From: Odontocerum albicorne
Taxonomy: Eukaryota; Arthropoda; Insecta; Trichoptera; Odontoceridae
NCBI GenBank assembly: GCA_949825065.1
Contig: OX463849.1
Coordinates: 31,732,043 to 31,796,042 of the forward strand
Length of the DNA stretch: 64,000 nt
Direction of reading: 5' to 3'
The translations under genes were made by a program, and so were the position numbers. Shown here in pieces: positions 10,995-21,960 of the stretch. Positions within the stretch are counted from its first letter, which is position 1, and the number at the start of each line of letters is the position of its first letter. The notes beneath the pieces were generated by a model. The model saw only the letters and a list, made by a program, of their open reading frames with translations. It made no database searches and was not told where the DNA came from.

Positions 10995-11580
10995 TTGATG
11001 TATGACAGTAAAAAATTAACGTGGAAAGAGACTTAAAGGAGCCGAATAAATGCTGGATTAATATGAGCACTGAGAACAATAAATGAGGTGACATGTATGA
11101 TAGATACAGAATTATGTCATTGTTGAGTAAGATATGTTGAGTAAGATGTGTTGAGTAAGATGTGTTGAGTAAGATGTGTTGAGTAAGATGTGTTTAGTAA
11201 GGTGTGTTGAGTAAGATGTGTTGAGTAAGATGTGTTGAATAAGATGTGTTGAGTTAGATGACGAAAATCATTCTGAGGGATGATGTGTTGAGTAAGAAGA
11301 AGATTTTATGAAATTGTTTGGGCATGCAATACGAATGAACGGAGAAACACAAATAAAACAAATACACAGTGTAAATTTGAGAAGAAAGCGCGGTTGAGGA
11401 AGACTAAGGAAAGTGTGAATGGATCAAATGAGTATGCTAGAAAGGAAACGTCAAAAGAAAATTAATCGTAAGAATTATATGAGAAGATATATGGATGATG
11501 AAAGGCGAAGGATGTGTGTCGAGATAGAAAAGTTTGGTTCTCTGTACTCCCTGCCTACCCCGACAGGGAAATGAATGTGT
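10995..11580 (+). pseudogene. Non-LTR retrotransposon RT tail (family N) with internal minisatellite
   Basis: The plus strand carries the family N tail: gagccgaataaatgctg near 11,040, tttgggcatgcaatacgaat (the F/WGHxxRM block) near 11,318, and the 3' end ggatgtgtgtcgagatag ... ccccgacaggg at 11,509-11,566. The codons for DVLSK are expanded into the 14-bp repeat annotated separately. A 25-bp duplication (gaatgtgttactagtatcgc) follows at 11,570-11,625. Confidence 0.7.
11121..11260. repeat. 14-bp minisatellite, about 10 copies
   Basis: The unit tgttgagtaagatg repeats at 14-bp spacing from 11,121, with a few variants (tgtttagtaagg, tgttgaataag). It lies where other family N copies have a single gatgtgttgagtaagatg. 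Confidence 0.9.
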
Positions 11581-11683
11581 TACTAGTATCGCACCTCGAA
11601 TGTGTTACTAGTATCGCACCTCCACAACATTAATTTTGTTTTTATTCTTCTTCTGTTTGATCTATATTGTTAAATAAAATCTT

Positions 11684-11894
11684 GTATTGTATTACACTAT
11701 AGTTGTATATAGTACAACCTGTTTGGTTTATTGCTATATGGTAATCTCTTCCAACCAACCGAAATATGTTAAACAGGCTTTGGGTGAAAGCCAAAAAGAA
11801 ACACTTAAACAAAAACTGAATTCCAACTGGAATCGAACCCGTAACTCTCGGATTGGCATACATGCAACTAATCAACTGGACTACGGAGGTCGTC
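11684..11894 (-). mobile_element. tRNA-derived SINE, family A (full length)
   Basis: Minus strand: gacctccgtagtccagttga head, then gggttcgattccagttgga, then body, ending tagtgtaatacaat. About 211 bp. Confidence 0.8.
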
Positions 11895-12287
11895 ACTTAG
11901 GTAAAAAAAACCTTTTTTATCTAATTATGTATCCATGTTTTGGCATCTATTGTGGTTTACCAGTAGAGATAGGTATTGAAATGTTTTTAAAATGAGTTTT
12001 TTTCTTCAGTCACGTAATTTGAAGCACATGAGATTATCCCTCCACATGCTTCCGATAATATATGAGGCGTGCCAGATGAAATAAAGCCTTGGATGAAGTG
12101 ACCGTGAAATATCGCTGAAGAAACCGCAACGATGTCGTTTTGGTTATACGAGAATACAAGAAAAAACATCTGTTATTGTCCCACCGGTTTTTGAATGTGT
12201 TATGTATGAAACAGTGGATTTAAATATGTGGGCTGTATTCAGAATAACACATCATAGTTGTTTTTAATTAATTATATTAATGTGGAC
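11895..12287. other. No recognised feature
   Basis: No repeat or coding signal seen. Confidence 0.4.
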
Positions 12288-12400
12288 AACTCGTCGAAGG
12301 CATAGTATCGACAATATACCTTCGACGAATCATCTGATTCTTTAGGCACATTGCTCGTGACCATGGTCTGGAAGTTGTTGCTGACTTTATTTACTTAGGC
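12288..12400 (+). pseudogene. RTE-like RT tail fragment (family N2)
   Basis: A short piece matches the family at 8700-8800: tcgacaatataccttcgac, then cacattgctcgtgaccatgg and gtctggaagttg. Confidence 0.5.
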
Positions 12401-12469
12401 TTAACCAATAACCGAGTATATGAAGCTGAGCGGAAAAGGGTAGGCATAGAAGACAGTGTGCTAGATTTT

Positions 12470-12790
12470 CTCATTTCTACATACATATTTCGACTCTTCC
12501 ATATTCATACACTTTCTCGTACTTTTTATATTTCCTTCTGTCAACATGTAATTCACTGGATCCAACATAATTTCCTTGATACTACACTTAGATGTGTACT
12601 GCATATTTGATTTATTAGTTATTTCATTCATTTCTTACACTTGTCTAAACCATCTTAGAGTGCTTTACCTTAACGTTCATCTCTAATTACTTCTTTCCGT
12701 ATTCTGTCATATACTGTCACGTCCATATATTGTTCTAGCTGTCAAAAGGAGTCAGTTCATCTCCTAACATCCCCCAGTCCAGATACAACC
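12470..12790 (-). pseudogene. Non-LTR retrotransposon RT tail (family N)
   Basis: Minus-strand remnants of the family N tail are ordered as elsewhere: 3' end near 12,480, the basic middle near 12,540, and the RMNE/RLTKQ-like part near 12,600-12,660. It is heavily decayed. Confidence 0.5.
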
Positions 12791-12799
12791 CCACTGATA

Positions 12800-13745
12800 G
12801 AGGACTACCCCGGCCGCGAGGACGTCAGATGTTTTTCGATCCACGCATTTCATCATATGCTGGTAGTAAATTAAAAAATAACTAATATATAGGTATACTT
12901 TATTAGTCTTTACTTATTTATTAATTGATACGATAAATATATACAAACGTGATAGCATTTTTTTTAACGGAGGTTAGTTTCGGAGACTCTTCCTGAAGTT
13001 GCAGAAGTTGCAGTTGTTAGAAATTTTCCTGAAGTTGCAACATGAACCCTCTGCAATAGGTTGTATTTTTATCGAAATATACCAAAAAACCAAGATTCAG
13101 AAGGAATAAAGGCTTATTTTGTTGCATACATATTTCCTATAATGCGGCTTGAGATAATTCATGGCATTTGGTTGCGATTCAATATTTAAAATTTCCTGAT
13201 GAATTTTGTTCGTATACTACGATATAAATTTACATTCTAGCGTTAATTAATGAAACAGGAGTCAAAATGAGTTAATACGTGTATCCGAGAAGATTTAATT
13301 TATAATAGAGAACCAACGCCGTAATGCATTATCTACACATAAATTGTGATTGAAAAAAAGTATCATAATTTATTACACAAAAGTTCCGTAAATGTGGTGA
13401 ATGTATTGACTTGCTTTGCAGCCGTTGATTTATTAGGAACGAATTGCGGATCTATCGGATTCGTTAGTCTGAAAGTCAATACTCTGGTGTAAGGTATATA
13501 CACAAATCGTGAAATATTAGATATCGAGTCAAGAGTTATTGCTATGTGTAGCTTGCTTCTACATATCATCACGCCGTGTTCCTTGCTGGATAGGCAGAAG
13601 TCTGTACAATATTATGTAAACGGCAAGTGACCAAGATGAATGGAGACGTGCCACGAACATTCCATATAAATTAGGAAAGACATAGATGACGTACAAAGGT
13701 GCGGGCTGAAAAAATGTCTAATGTCCTCGCGGCCGGGCTTGCTCT
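12800..13745. repeat. Inverted pair of repeat P, 12.80 and 13.70 kb
   Basis: The block cccggccgcgaggacgtcag (12,811 on) is inverted at 13,705-13,736 as aaaatgtctaatgtcctcgcgg with ccggg. Related blocks occur at 59,640 and 59,815. The roughly 850 bp between the arms holds a short direct repeat (ttcctgaagttgca, near 13,000) and no coding signal. Confidence 0.5.
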
Positions 13746-14739
13746 CCCTTTGGTGAGGGTGTATACCGATTATGAGGGTTTTATCAGATGAGATATCTTA
13801 TCTCCCATAAATTATTTTTTCTGCATTACCTTAACATATATAGTAATTATTCGATTTAAGCAATCTTCATTTGCGCGAATTTTCTTTAACACGATTTAAG
13901 CTGTAAAGAAATAGAGGATCGGAAAAAAACAGCTAAGCAGATATATCGAGATAGATCCTTATATTATCAATCAAAACAGTTAACAGTAACAATAAAATAT
14001 TCATCCAGCGAGTGATTTTGGAAAGATACAGTAAATTGTAAGAACTGGATTTTCTTCACATAAATAAACGAATATCTCTTATTAAAATTTATGTTTTCTT
14101 AATTATAAGTAATCACTTACATTTACTTATTTTATAAAATAACTAAAGCATTTTCAACTCAGTAAGAATAGAATATTTGGTAGTATGTAAAAGATCGCAT
14201 ATTTTACATATTATTCGATTGTTCCATTTACGTAGTTTTCATTTGTACACTGTTTTTCTCGAACCAACTTCCAGCGTAAATAGAGAGATTTTTGTCTATG
14301 TAATTACAGGATATATATTTTCACTATACGAGTACATTGCTATCTATAATTTGTTTTAAATTTATTAATTTGATGATAATGATAAATTCCTCTAAATTTT
14401 TACCCATTGTGGCATTTCCCTCATGTAAATGATTCATACGAGTAAGAATGTGCAAATGGTGCAAATAAATTGTATAAATGTCGGAACTATATTCATGTAT
14501 ACTTTCACTCCATACCGACATCATGTTATATAAGATGTAATAATACATATATTGTAACCATTACAATTTTGGGACCCTGACTGGTTACGCGAAAATAATG
14601 ACAGTGATGGAGGCGAAATTTTTATCATTGCCTGATTTTGATTTTATTATTTTTCTCTTTTTGGTGGTTAGTGTTTTGGGAGGTGTTTTATTTTTGGGGA
14701 AAGCCTTTGAGTTTTTTTTGTTGTTTATAAATATTATTT
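13746..14739. other. No recognised feature
   Basis: AT-rich, with open frames under 75 codons that show no motif. Confidence 0.45.
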
Positions 14740-15500
14740 ATAGATAAGGCGTTAGCATTGTGGAGGGTTAACCCTGAGAGATCGGCGCACTGCTATAGCA
14801 GTGGAAGAAATTTGTTCTACCCTTGTATTCTAAATGAATATCCTTCGTTTAGAATACAAGGGTACATATTCTAAAATATATTTATGTTGTAAAAATTTTT
14901 GTTTTTTGTTTTTTTGTTGTTTAAAATAAATATTTATCACGAACGTCCGAATCGTAAATATATCTCAGCACTAGATAGACAATTATATTTTTTTCTCGTA
15001 GCGCTCTCAGGGTTAAAGACAGCGTATTTGTATTTTTTTTCCACTAATGGTACTCGTATGACTACCGTTTTCAAGGATTTCACCTCTTCATCAGGAGAGC
15101 ACGAGCAATACTGAACTATCACCGGGGATGCCTGATAGACTACTCACTCTACTGGTAAAAATTCGGAGTAGGGATTGTGGATCAACGAAGGGAGAAGATG
15201 ATTTTGGTAAGCAGCAGTAAGACCTGGGTAATATATGTGTTCATCCATACCAGATGTTTATCCCAATGTATTAGCTTGAATATTTCCAGAGCCTCTAATC
15301 TGTCTAATTTATTTCCCTAATTATTGATATGCAAGAATTCAGTATCGATTGGAAATGTGTGATTTTCTCGGTGACAATGATTAACTATTTCAGAATAAAT
15401 TAGAGGATTCGTTAAGGCGGATTTATGACCACAAAGTATTTTTCAAATGACCTCCCTGTCTTTCCTAAATAGAAATACGTAACAAGATAATGTTCTTATT
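14740..15500 (-). mobile_element. Penelope-like element, 3' end
   Basis: On the minus strand a decayed GIY-YIG-type endonuclease region (near 15,470-15,400, DYFYLGKTGRSFEK) is followed by a C-terminal piece with LEIFK-like residues. Next come CTGATGA (15,088-15,094) with a GAAA stem, an arm like gtggaaaaaaaatac, and the terminal sequence that matches the ends of the family E foldbacks (ttgtggagggttaaccctga on the plus strand). This copy links the foldbacks to a Penelope-like parent. It is broken by stops and shifts. Confidence 0.6.
14818..14864. repeat. 17-bp perfect hairpin
   Basis: tacccttgtattctaaa at 14,818-14,834 is mirrored by tttagaatacaagggta at 14,848-14,864 with a 13-nt loop. It lies inside the Penelope-like terminal region. 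Confidence 0.9.
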
Positions 15501-15605
15501 CACAACCTCTATATACAAAATATGGCATCTATGGGAGTAGCCGAGTAACTCTCAGATTTATTCCAAGTGCAGAAAGGAGTATGTAAAGGCTATATACTAT
15601 AGACT

Positions 15606-15864
15606 TGCGCAAAGAGAACTGCAATTTTAAATTTGCCGCCATTTTACAGCTGTCAAATGTATATTATTTATAATGGACATACGTCATCTACATATCCTAT
15701 AAATTAATCGTGCAGCGGACTGATTGCAAAACCCTTAGAAATTATTAAAACTTATTATAAAAATGGTTAGAACATCATGTAGATGACGTATATCCATTAT
15801 AAATATTATACGTTTAACAGCTGAAAAATGGCGGCAAATTTAAAATTGCAGTTCTTGTTGCGCA
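15606..15864. mobile_element. Foldback MITE with about 88-bp arms
   Basis: The left arm 15,606-15,693 and right arm 15,777-15,864 are near-perfect inverted copies (ctgcaattttaaatttgccg and the complement). They begin tgcgcaa and surround an 83-bp centre. There is no coding capacity. I could not fix a target duplication. Confidence 0.85.
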
Positions 15865-15867
15865 TTT

Positions 15868-16275
15868 GTATATTCTCAGTGTCATGTCAGGTCCCCCCAA
15901 CGTTGAATATCACTTGAGAGTAGATATCTTCGTCCCCGGCAGCCCGAAAAAGATCTCCCACGCCCCTTATGCCAGTCCAATCACGTATATTGCGGAACCA
16001 GGAGATTTGCCTCCTGCCAACACCTCTTCGGCATTCTATTTTGCCTTGGATGATCAGGTTCAGTAATTTTTACTTTGCTCCTCTAAGTACATGACCCAAG
16101 TAGGATACCTTTCGGATTTTAATATTAGTCAACAACTCTCTATCTACTTTGTCTCTTTGAAGAACCCTTGTGTTGCTGACCATATATCCGTCCAGGGTAT
16201 CCGTAGCATTCTCTGGTACATCCACATTTCGAATGCTTCCAGTTGGTTCATACTACCAACTCTGAGGGTCTTTTA
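15868..16275 (-). pseudogene. Endonuclease-RT C-terminal region (family M)
   Basis: Minus strand: NQLEAFEMWMYQRMLRIPW is reconstructable across a frameshift near 16,220-16,260, then KVSYLGHVLRG near 16,090. Last comes the clean stretch LIIQGKIECRRGVGRRQISW near 16,040-15,980, followed by FRNIRDW. The order (EMW / RMLRIPWT / LGH / GKIxGxRGxGRRxISWL / RDW) is that of insect endonuclease/RT ORF C-termini. It faces the copy starting at 16,276 head to head. Confidence 0.7.
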
Positions 16276-17508
16276 ATAAAATGAGAAGCGTATTCTGCGA
16301 TGATAATCTAAATTTGAAACTTCGACAACGGTTACTCAAATGCTACGTTTGGTCAGTGTTATTGCATTAGTAGAATCATGGACCCTCAAAGTAAGTAGTA
16401 TGAACCGACTGGAAGCATTCGAAATATGGATGTACCCTATATCACCAGATGTATTCAACATGCATATATGGATAGTAACATCATGAGAAAAATATATGAC
16501 GGAAGGGAGATTGATTTTGTCAAAGGATTATGTAAAATCTCCAATATAAGATTCAAATACGATACAATACGTATAATCAACAATGAAGATAAGTTGGTTG
16601 GGCTCCTTCATAGAATTTAAATAGACAGCCACAAATTAGAACTACAAATAAACAAAAAGTATATAAAAGTTCATATCGCGGACTAATTCTAGACCAATTA
16701 GAACTACAAATTAACAAAAAGTATATAAAAGTTCATATCGCGGACTAATTCTAGACCAATTAGAACTACAAATTAACAAAAAGTATATAAAAGTTCATAT
16801 CGCGGACTAGCTCTAGACAAATTAGAACTACAAATAAACAAAAAGTATATAAAAGTTCATATCGCGGACTAATTCTAGACAAATTAGAACTACAAATAAA
16901 CAAAAAGTATATAAAAGTTCATATCGCGGACTAATTCTAGACTGACAAGCAGTGACTCGTTAAGAGATTACGAAGAAGTCAACGAGTTTATCTACCAAGG
17001 TGCCCTTGTTTCGAGGAATGAAGGATGTGGAGTAGACATCGGGAAACGAATTAAAATGGCAAAATCAGCATGACAAGTTTGACAAAGGTGTTAACTAACT
17101 GATCTATACTGAGAAGAACCAACAGCCAACTAGTCAAGTATAATAAATTCGTTAATATCTCCGTAGCACTATATAGAGTGGAAACATGGACGATGAGAGG
17201 GAAGGAAACACACATGATCTGCCTTCGAGATAAAGTGTTGGAGACAGATACTCCGTATTCCATGGATCGCAAAGTGCACCTGCGTTTCTAATATCCAAGA
17301 ATTGCAGATTACCGAAAGACTTTCGACAACGTGTTTCTAGAAGAAAATATGATAGTCAGGAAAAGCTGGTTATTACGGGAACAGTTGAGAGGAGGCGAGC
17401 AAGAGGAAAATGTCCTAAGAGATGAACAATTCAAATAAAGGAGTTAACATGATCCCTTTTTATGCGCTGAATTTAATATGAGACAGGTGGTGCGCCGAAT
17501 TCAAGACA
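16276..17508 (+). pseudogene. Endonuclease-RT fragment (family M) with minisatellite
   Basis: Plus strand: RLLKCYVWSVLLH, then ESWTLK and MNRLEAFEIWMY (16,330-16,435). After a 62-bp minisatellite comes NEFIYQGALVSRNEGCGVDI (16,980-17,040) and GKRIKMAKSA. Then come a VETWTMRGKE block (17,175-17,210) and a KLVITGT-like block near 17,370. The blocks appear out of their normal order (ETW/EMW before 'YQGALV' and again after it), so two or more fragments are joined. The tail appears to continue at 18,106 beyond the DNA element at 17,511-18,103. Confidence 0.65.
16635..16942. repeat. 62-bp minisatellite, 5 copies
   Basis: attagaactacaaa recurs at 16,635, 16,697, 16,759, 16,821 and 16,883. Each unit contains tatataaaagttcatatcgc and ggactaattctagac. 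The units are almost identical. Confidence 0.95.
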
Positions 17509-17510
17509 TA

Positions 17511-18103
17511 AAGGGTCTTTCAAATTGAGTGGTGTTTTTAATTCTCGGATAAAACACAGATGGCGTCGCGAACTTGCCTGAGTCTTGTGAGATTTGAGAA
17601 GTGTAATTATTAACGTATGACATTAATATTTTATTAACGTAAGAGTTTTATTAACGTATGACATTAATAAAAATTGAGTCGTATACAATACGACAACGCG
17701 TTCAAATTGTTGAATTATTTTATGTATTGTAATCTCCGGAAACGGTGATGTTAATTGGCCACCAAGATCGTGTGATCTGACACCGTTGGACTATTTTCTC
17801 TGGGGTTAAGTGAAAAGCCAGGTCTATAAGAATAACCCCCAATTATTTTCTGTGCTGAAGGACGAAATTATTCGCGTTATTGGTGAGTTAGAACCGCCAA
17901 AATGTCGTCGAAACGCCAAAATGTCATCGAATTTTTTGACAAAAGAGTAGACATCTGTGGAGCTGCAAGAGATGAGCATTGTTTTTTTGTGTTTAAATGT
18001 CATACATTATACTTCAATGACCAATAAAAAGTTTTTTGAAATCAAATCAAATTGTGTGTTCAAATTCAATAATTAAAAAAATCGCTCAATTTGAAATACC
18101 CTT
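17511..18103 (+). mobile_element. Internally deleted Tc1/mariner-superfamily element, 593 bp
   Basis: The terminal inverted repeats aagggtctttcaaattgag (17,511 on) and the complement of aagggtatttcaaattgag (ending 18,103) are flanked by TA at 17,509-17,510 and 18,104-18,105. Inside, YTIRQRVQIVELFY (about 17,683-17,724), typical of a transposase N-terminus, is soon followed by GDVNWPPRSCDLTPLDYFLW (about 17,745-17,800) from the end of the DDE domain, with its last catalytic Asp. A stop follows at WG. Most of the transposase, including the first two catalytic residues, is therefore gone. The element sits inside an RT tail. Confidence 0.85.
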
Positions 18104-18150
18104 TAACAAAGGACCACGGCGGTGAGCATTCAGCACGCGATGAAGAAAAA

Positions 18151-18659
18151 TAATTTGATTTTAAAAAGTTTGTTGATAGACAACGGGTTATTTTTGAATT
18201 TCGTGTAGCTCGTGTTCTGAGTATCTGGGTTAAATTTTGATCTCATGTTCAACTCCACAATATCTTTGCACTTTATTTTCAAATATACAAAAACGACAGT
18301 GGTTAACAATAACAAATCGACATTGTTTTTTACTGCCTCGTTGTACTCGTGCGTTTAGAAAGTAAGACCGTTAATAATCGTGTTATTTGGGCAGAGATTT
18401 ATCTCATCACCGCGCTGTCACAACAGATGCTGCATGCAAGCACATAGTGATGCACTACTATCTAATGTGTGAAATGAGATCATCTGAAATCGGCAAAAAG
18501 CACGTGCAAAACCATACATGGAACTGAACGTTTTTTTAATTAATAATGGACCGTTCGCGAAGTTTGATGGACATTCAAGAGAAACGTATTTTCCTTTTTT
18601 TTTGTTGGTATCCAATATGGATATTTTAGTATTTCTTTTGTAATTTTCAAAAGAATATA
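18151..18659. other. No recognised feature
   Basis: The first bases after 18,106 (ggtgagcattcagcacgcga, then gaag) look like the end of the RT tail interrupted by the element. The rest is unassigned. Confidence 0.35.
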
Positions 18660-18793
18660 TATGACTTAAGTCATAATTATCCTTATATCCTCGAATACTA
18701 AGCGAAAAAAATCTGAATAGCACAGAGCGAGTTTGAACCGGCGACCTTCCGCACAGATGTCCAGTGGGTTACCGCTCGGCCGTGCACCTCATA
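18660..18793 (-). mobile_element. tRNA-derived SINE, family K (5' part)
   Basis: The minus strand starts with a tRNA-like head (gcggtaacccactggacat, cggttcaaactcgctctgtg). Confidence 0.65.
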
Positions 18794-19078
18794 TTTTAAT
18801 CTTAGTAACAATTTATTATCGGTCTGATATTTCAAATAAAAAATACATTAGATGCTTCTGTTTATATATTAAAAAAATAAACGTTGCTTATATTTCAAAC
18901 AGCGTTATAAAGTACTTTAGTGCTTCTCGGCGTGTGCGTCTCGGCGCCCCAGGGCTCATATCAAAAACGTTAAATAAAAAAACCAACTTTAAGTTTATTT
19001 TAAATATGGTAAATAAAGAAACCCTACTTCTATATTAAAAATGCGGTAATAATGAATTACTTTTTGCTAGACAGATTT

Positions 19079-19895
19079 GATTTATTTATTTTTTTGATTT
19101 TATTTATTTATTATTACACATGACAAGAAATATACATAATTTGCGAAAAAACAACAGGTAATTTAATTTGGACATACAATTTAAATGGATCTGGTTTTGT
19201 TGCATTTCATTTCTCGTATCCCCAGTAAACTAGGTTTTTGCCTGTATCTCACTGAGGATATTTAGCATGAAAAAATAAATCGACACTTCTTTCCGATTTT
19301 TGATTACACAAAAACAAAACCAAAACGCTCTCATCAACCTGACAAACAGTGACACTCAATTACAACTGGAAACATCATGCGAAATTAAACTCCTCACACA
19401 TCATCATTCCAGAAAGACCAAAAATATTCATCCCACAATATACCGCACACAATCATAAGAATAAAAATAAAAACAATAATATACACAAACACAAATACAA
19501 AAACAACAAAAAGAAACCCACACTCACGAGCCCACACAAATCTTTTCCACACATCATTCATCCTGAAAGCCCAAGTACTCAAAATCGTGTCGCAATAACA
19601 ACCACGCTCCGATCGACTGTCTAAATGGTTTTCCTACCTTTACCTTTATTGAATTCGGCACGCCATTGTATGTCATGGGAGTCAAATAAGCATATTGCCT
19701 TTGGGCAAAAGAAGTTTTAACTCTAGGGATGGTAAACATTTCATTAGTTGCCATGCGTGTCATGTGTCTCTGCTGAGTCTGCATCTTCCCTTCCTCTCGA
19801 TGGTAGTGCCAGAGAATGGATTTGAGATGCAAATTGGCTATGGCAGGAAGTTTATTAATTATTTTCACAATCAATTTTTGGGAAACCTGCAATAT
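19079..19895 (-). pseudogene. Non-LTR retrotransposon ORF C-terminus and 3' end (family G, copy 1)
   Basis: The minus-strand frame 19,892-19,554 reads LHLKSILWHYHREEGKMQTQ, then TIPRVKTSFAQRQYAYL and MTYNGVPNSIK. The TPRVxTxxGQR...Y..P..YNxLPxSI order is the standard C-terminal block of Jockey/CR1-type ORF2 proteins. The 3' end runs to TTTATTTATT-like repeats at 19,079 on the plus strand. A close copy lies at 30,885-31,560. No RT domain is present. Confidence 0.7.
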
Positions 19896-19934
19896 GTGTT
19901 ATTAAAGGCCGTATTTTTGCCGTGTCCAATGAAC

Positions 19935-20130
19935 GTTGCATTTATTCTTTCTTCGTGGAACTTTTCCACTTAAAGGTCGATTGTTAAATTTTTGAAGCTT
20001 AGTGAACTGAAACTTTAAATTATCTAGAATTGTCATTTTTTTGGAAAAAAAATTGTTTCATAATATTGACTCATATAATTGCATAATGGCTTGACTTTGA
20101 TGGCACAAATCATCCTAGTTTGGGTGGGTT
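19935..20130 (-). pseudogene. Family H retrotransposon 3' fragment
   Basis: The segment shares long blocks with 61,180-61,350: gactcatataattgcataat, cacaaatcatcctagtttgg and cttcgtggaactt. Both lie on the minus strand, downstream of the RLWNQLPTS coding block preserved at 61,400. Confidence 0.6.
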
Positions 20131-20157
20131 GCCTATTTAAAAAAAAAGCATGTATAA

Positions 20158-20350
20158 ATATTGAATACGGTTATTAAAAATTTCTACTTAAGGGTTATTT
20201 TGAATACGGCTTTTAAAAAAGCACGACTAACATACTACATACGGTTATTAAAAAAGTTGCATATTAAATACGGTTATTAAAAAGGTACGACTAGCATATT
20301 AAAAATGGTTATTTAAAAAGCACGACTAACATATTAAATACGGTTATTAA
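20158..20350. repeat. Irregular tandem repeat of tacggttattaaaaa
   Basis: About seven copies of a tacggttattaaaaa-type motif are spaced 27-52 bp apart and interleaved with gcacgactaacatatta. Confidence 0.75.
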
Positions 20351-21744
20351 AAAAAAACTCTATTTAAGGTTTACTATCCAGGCCTAGATATGCCACTCAT
20401 GTTCAAGAATTATCAAATGTATTTGTACTCATCTCGAAAAACAAAATAAAGCTTTCGCGAAATATAACAGTTTTTTTTAAATAAATATATTCATAAACAA
20501 ATATATGTACTATTAATATATTATGAGGCCCCCCAATGAAAAAAATTCAAGTGTTTTGGACATTTTATACGAAGCCTTTAAAAAGCTTAAATTAAATGAA
20601 CGTTTTATTTTATATTTTGATTATGAGCAATTGTATGTCAAACTTTTGAATAGAAGGAAACTACAATAATAACATATGTACGCCGCTACACAAATTAAAT
20701 ATTCATCGTCTTGCAGTAGATAATTGATTTTTATTTTATTTGTATTAACCTCCTGATATAGACAGCCAACGATTCCTCTATCTATTCGAACATCTGCTTG
20801 ATGGCCGACTTTTATAGGAACCATGAAAAATTATACAAAGAATCAGGATCCTAGTTATTTCTTGAATGTGATCGCGCTACTAATGTATCATATAATCTGT
20901 CTTTCCCATATAACGATATCTACTTACTCCTTGAGAAGAGTTTGCTCTCTGAACGGCGTTATACGTATTGAATATGTATAGATTCTTGTATGTTGATTAA
21001 TATGTGTAGATTTATATATTTCTGGATATTTGTTATGTAAATTTGATACATGTTGATATTTGTTTGTTAAAATATGTTTGTTTGGGTCCGATCGTTATCG
21101 CGAACGCAGAGAAAATGAGGACTTATGGACGTGTGTCGTGACTAGGTCGCTGACCGGTTGGTTTAAGTATTGCGCAAAACTCCCAAAAATTGTTGAATTT
21201 CGCTAGGTGTGAGCGCTTTCTATGACCGACTGACCGTTCATAAGAAGGGTCATTTTCATTTTTTTATTTTTTTCTCAGTACAATCTACATCCTGTGTTTT
21301 TACTTGAGACCTGCTATACCTGCCTAAGAGGAATCTCTTAACCCCGCTACCTTCTTCTCATCAATCTACGCATTGGGAAATTGACACCGGAATTCTCCGA
21401 GCATTGCGCAGCAATCATCGCACCTATTAACAGTTCTTTGTACCCTGCCCGGAACATAAAACTATCCTTTCTTTCTTTGTTTCTGCGGTTTTACGCATTT
21501 TTCATATTTCTGTAATTAAAGTCACTGAGTATTTTACCAGCTATGCAATACATCGCAAGACCTTCTCTTGTGATGTCCTAAGAATTACCTTCGCCCGTGT
21601 GGTATATATCAACTCTAGTTTCATTATCATACGTTTGCTAGGATGAACGAGTCTAGAAGAACCTCGAACCTCAAGTGATGAATTTTTCCTAATAATTACC
21701 ACCGAACTTCTACTACCCCGGAGAACCTGGGGAGAGAACTCTTA
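20351..21744. other. Mostly unassigned; one family L fragment
   Basis: A family L block (agagtttgctctctgaacgg) lies at 20,938-20,960. The stretch 21,080-21,480 is less AT-rich than its surroundings but shows no motif. Confidence 0.35.
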
Positions 21745-21960
21745 GCAGATTCCGAACAGGAATTGGGAAAACCAAGGATATGTCAAAATGAAGAATGTTA
21801 CGTAATGGATCGACTCGCTGTTTATACGATGAGGAGCGGTCTATGAGATTCTTGCTGGAGTATCCAAGGACCCCGGTGTCTTAGACTGAAGAGGACTTGA
21901 CTCGTCGAACACCCAATGTAATCCAGATTGCAGTATTCTGGGCGGAATTAGTATAATGCC
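21745..21960 (+). pseudogene. Possible retrotransposon RNase H/C-terminal fragment
   Basis: Read across shifts, the plus strand gives RFRTGIGKTKDMSK, then RCLYDEERSMRFLLEYPRTP. This recalls the 'TGHxxLxxHL...CRxCxxxxETxxHxLxECP' tail of I/R1-type ORF2 proteins. The match is loose, and the cysteines are mostly missing. Confidence 0.3.

Noticed and set aside
16635..16942. CRISPR array
   Set aside because: The 62-bp units are contiguous and almost identical over their whole length, so there are no unique spacers. The context is an animal retroelement.
19349..19624. 91-codon plus-strand gene
   Set aside because: It is the antisense shadow of family G 3' DNA. Its composition comes from an A/C-rich low-complexity tract.
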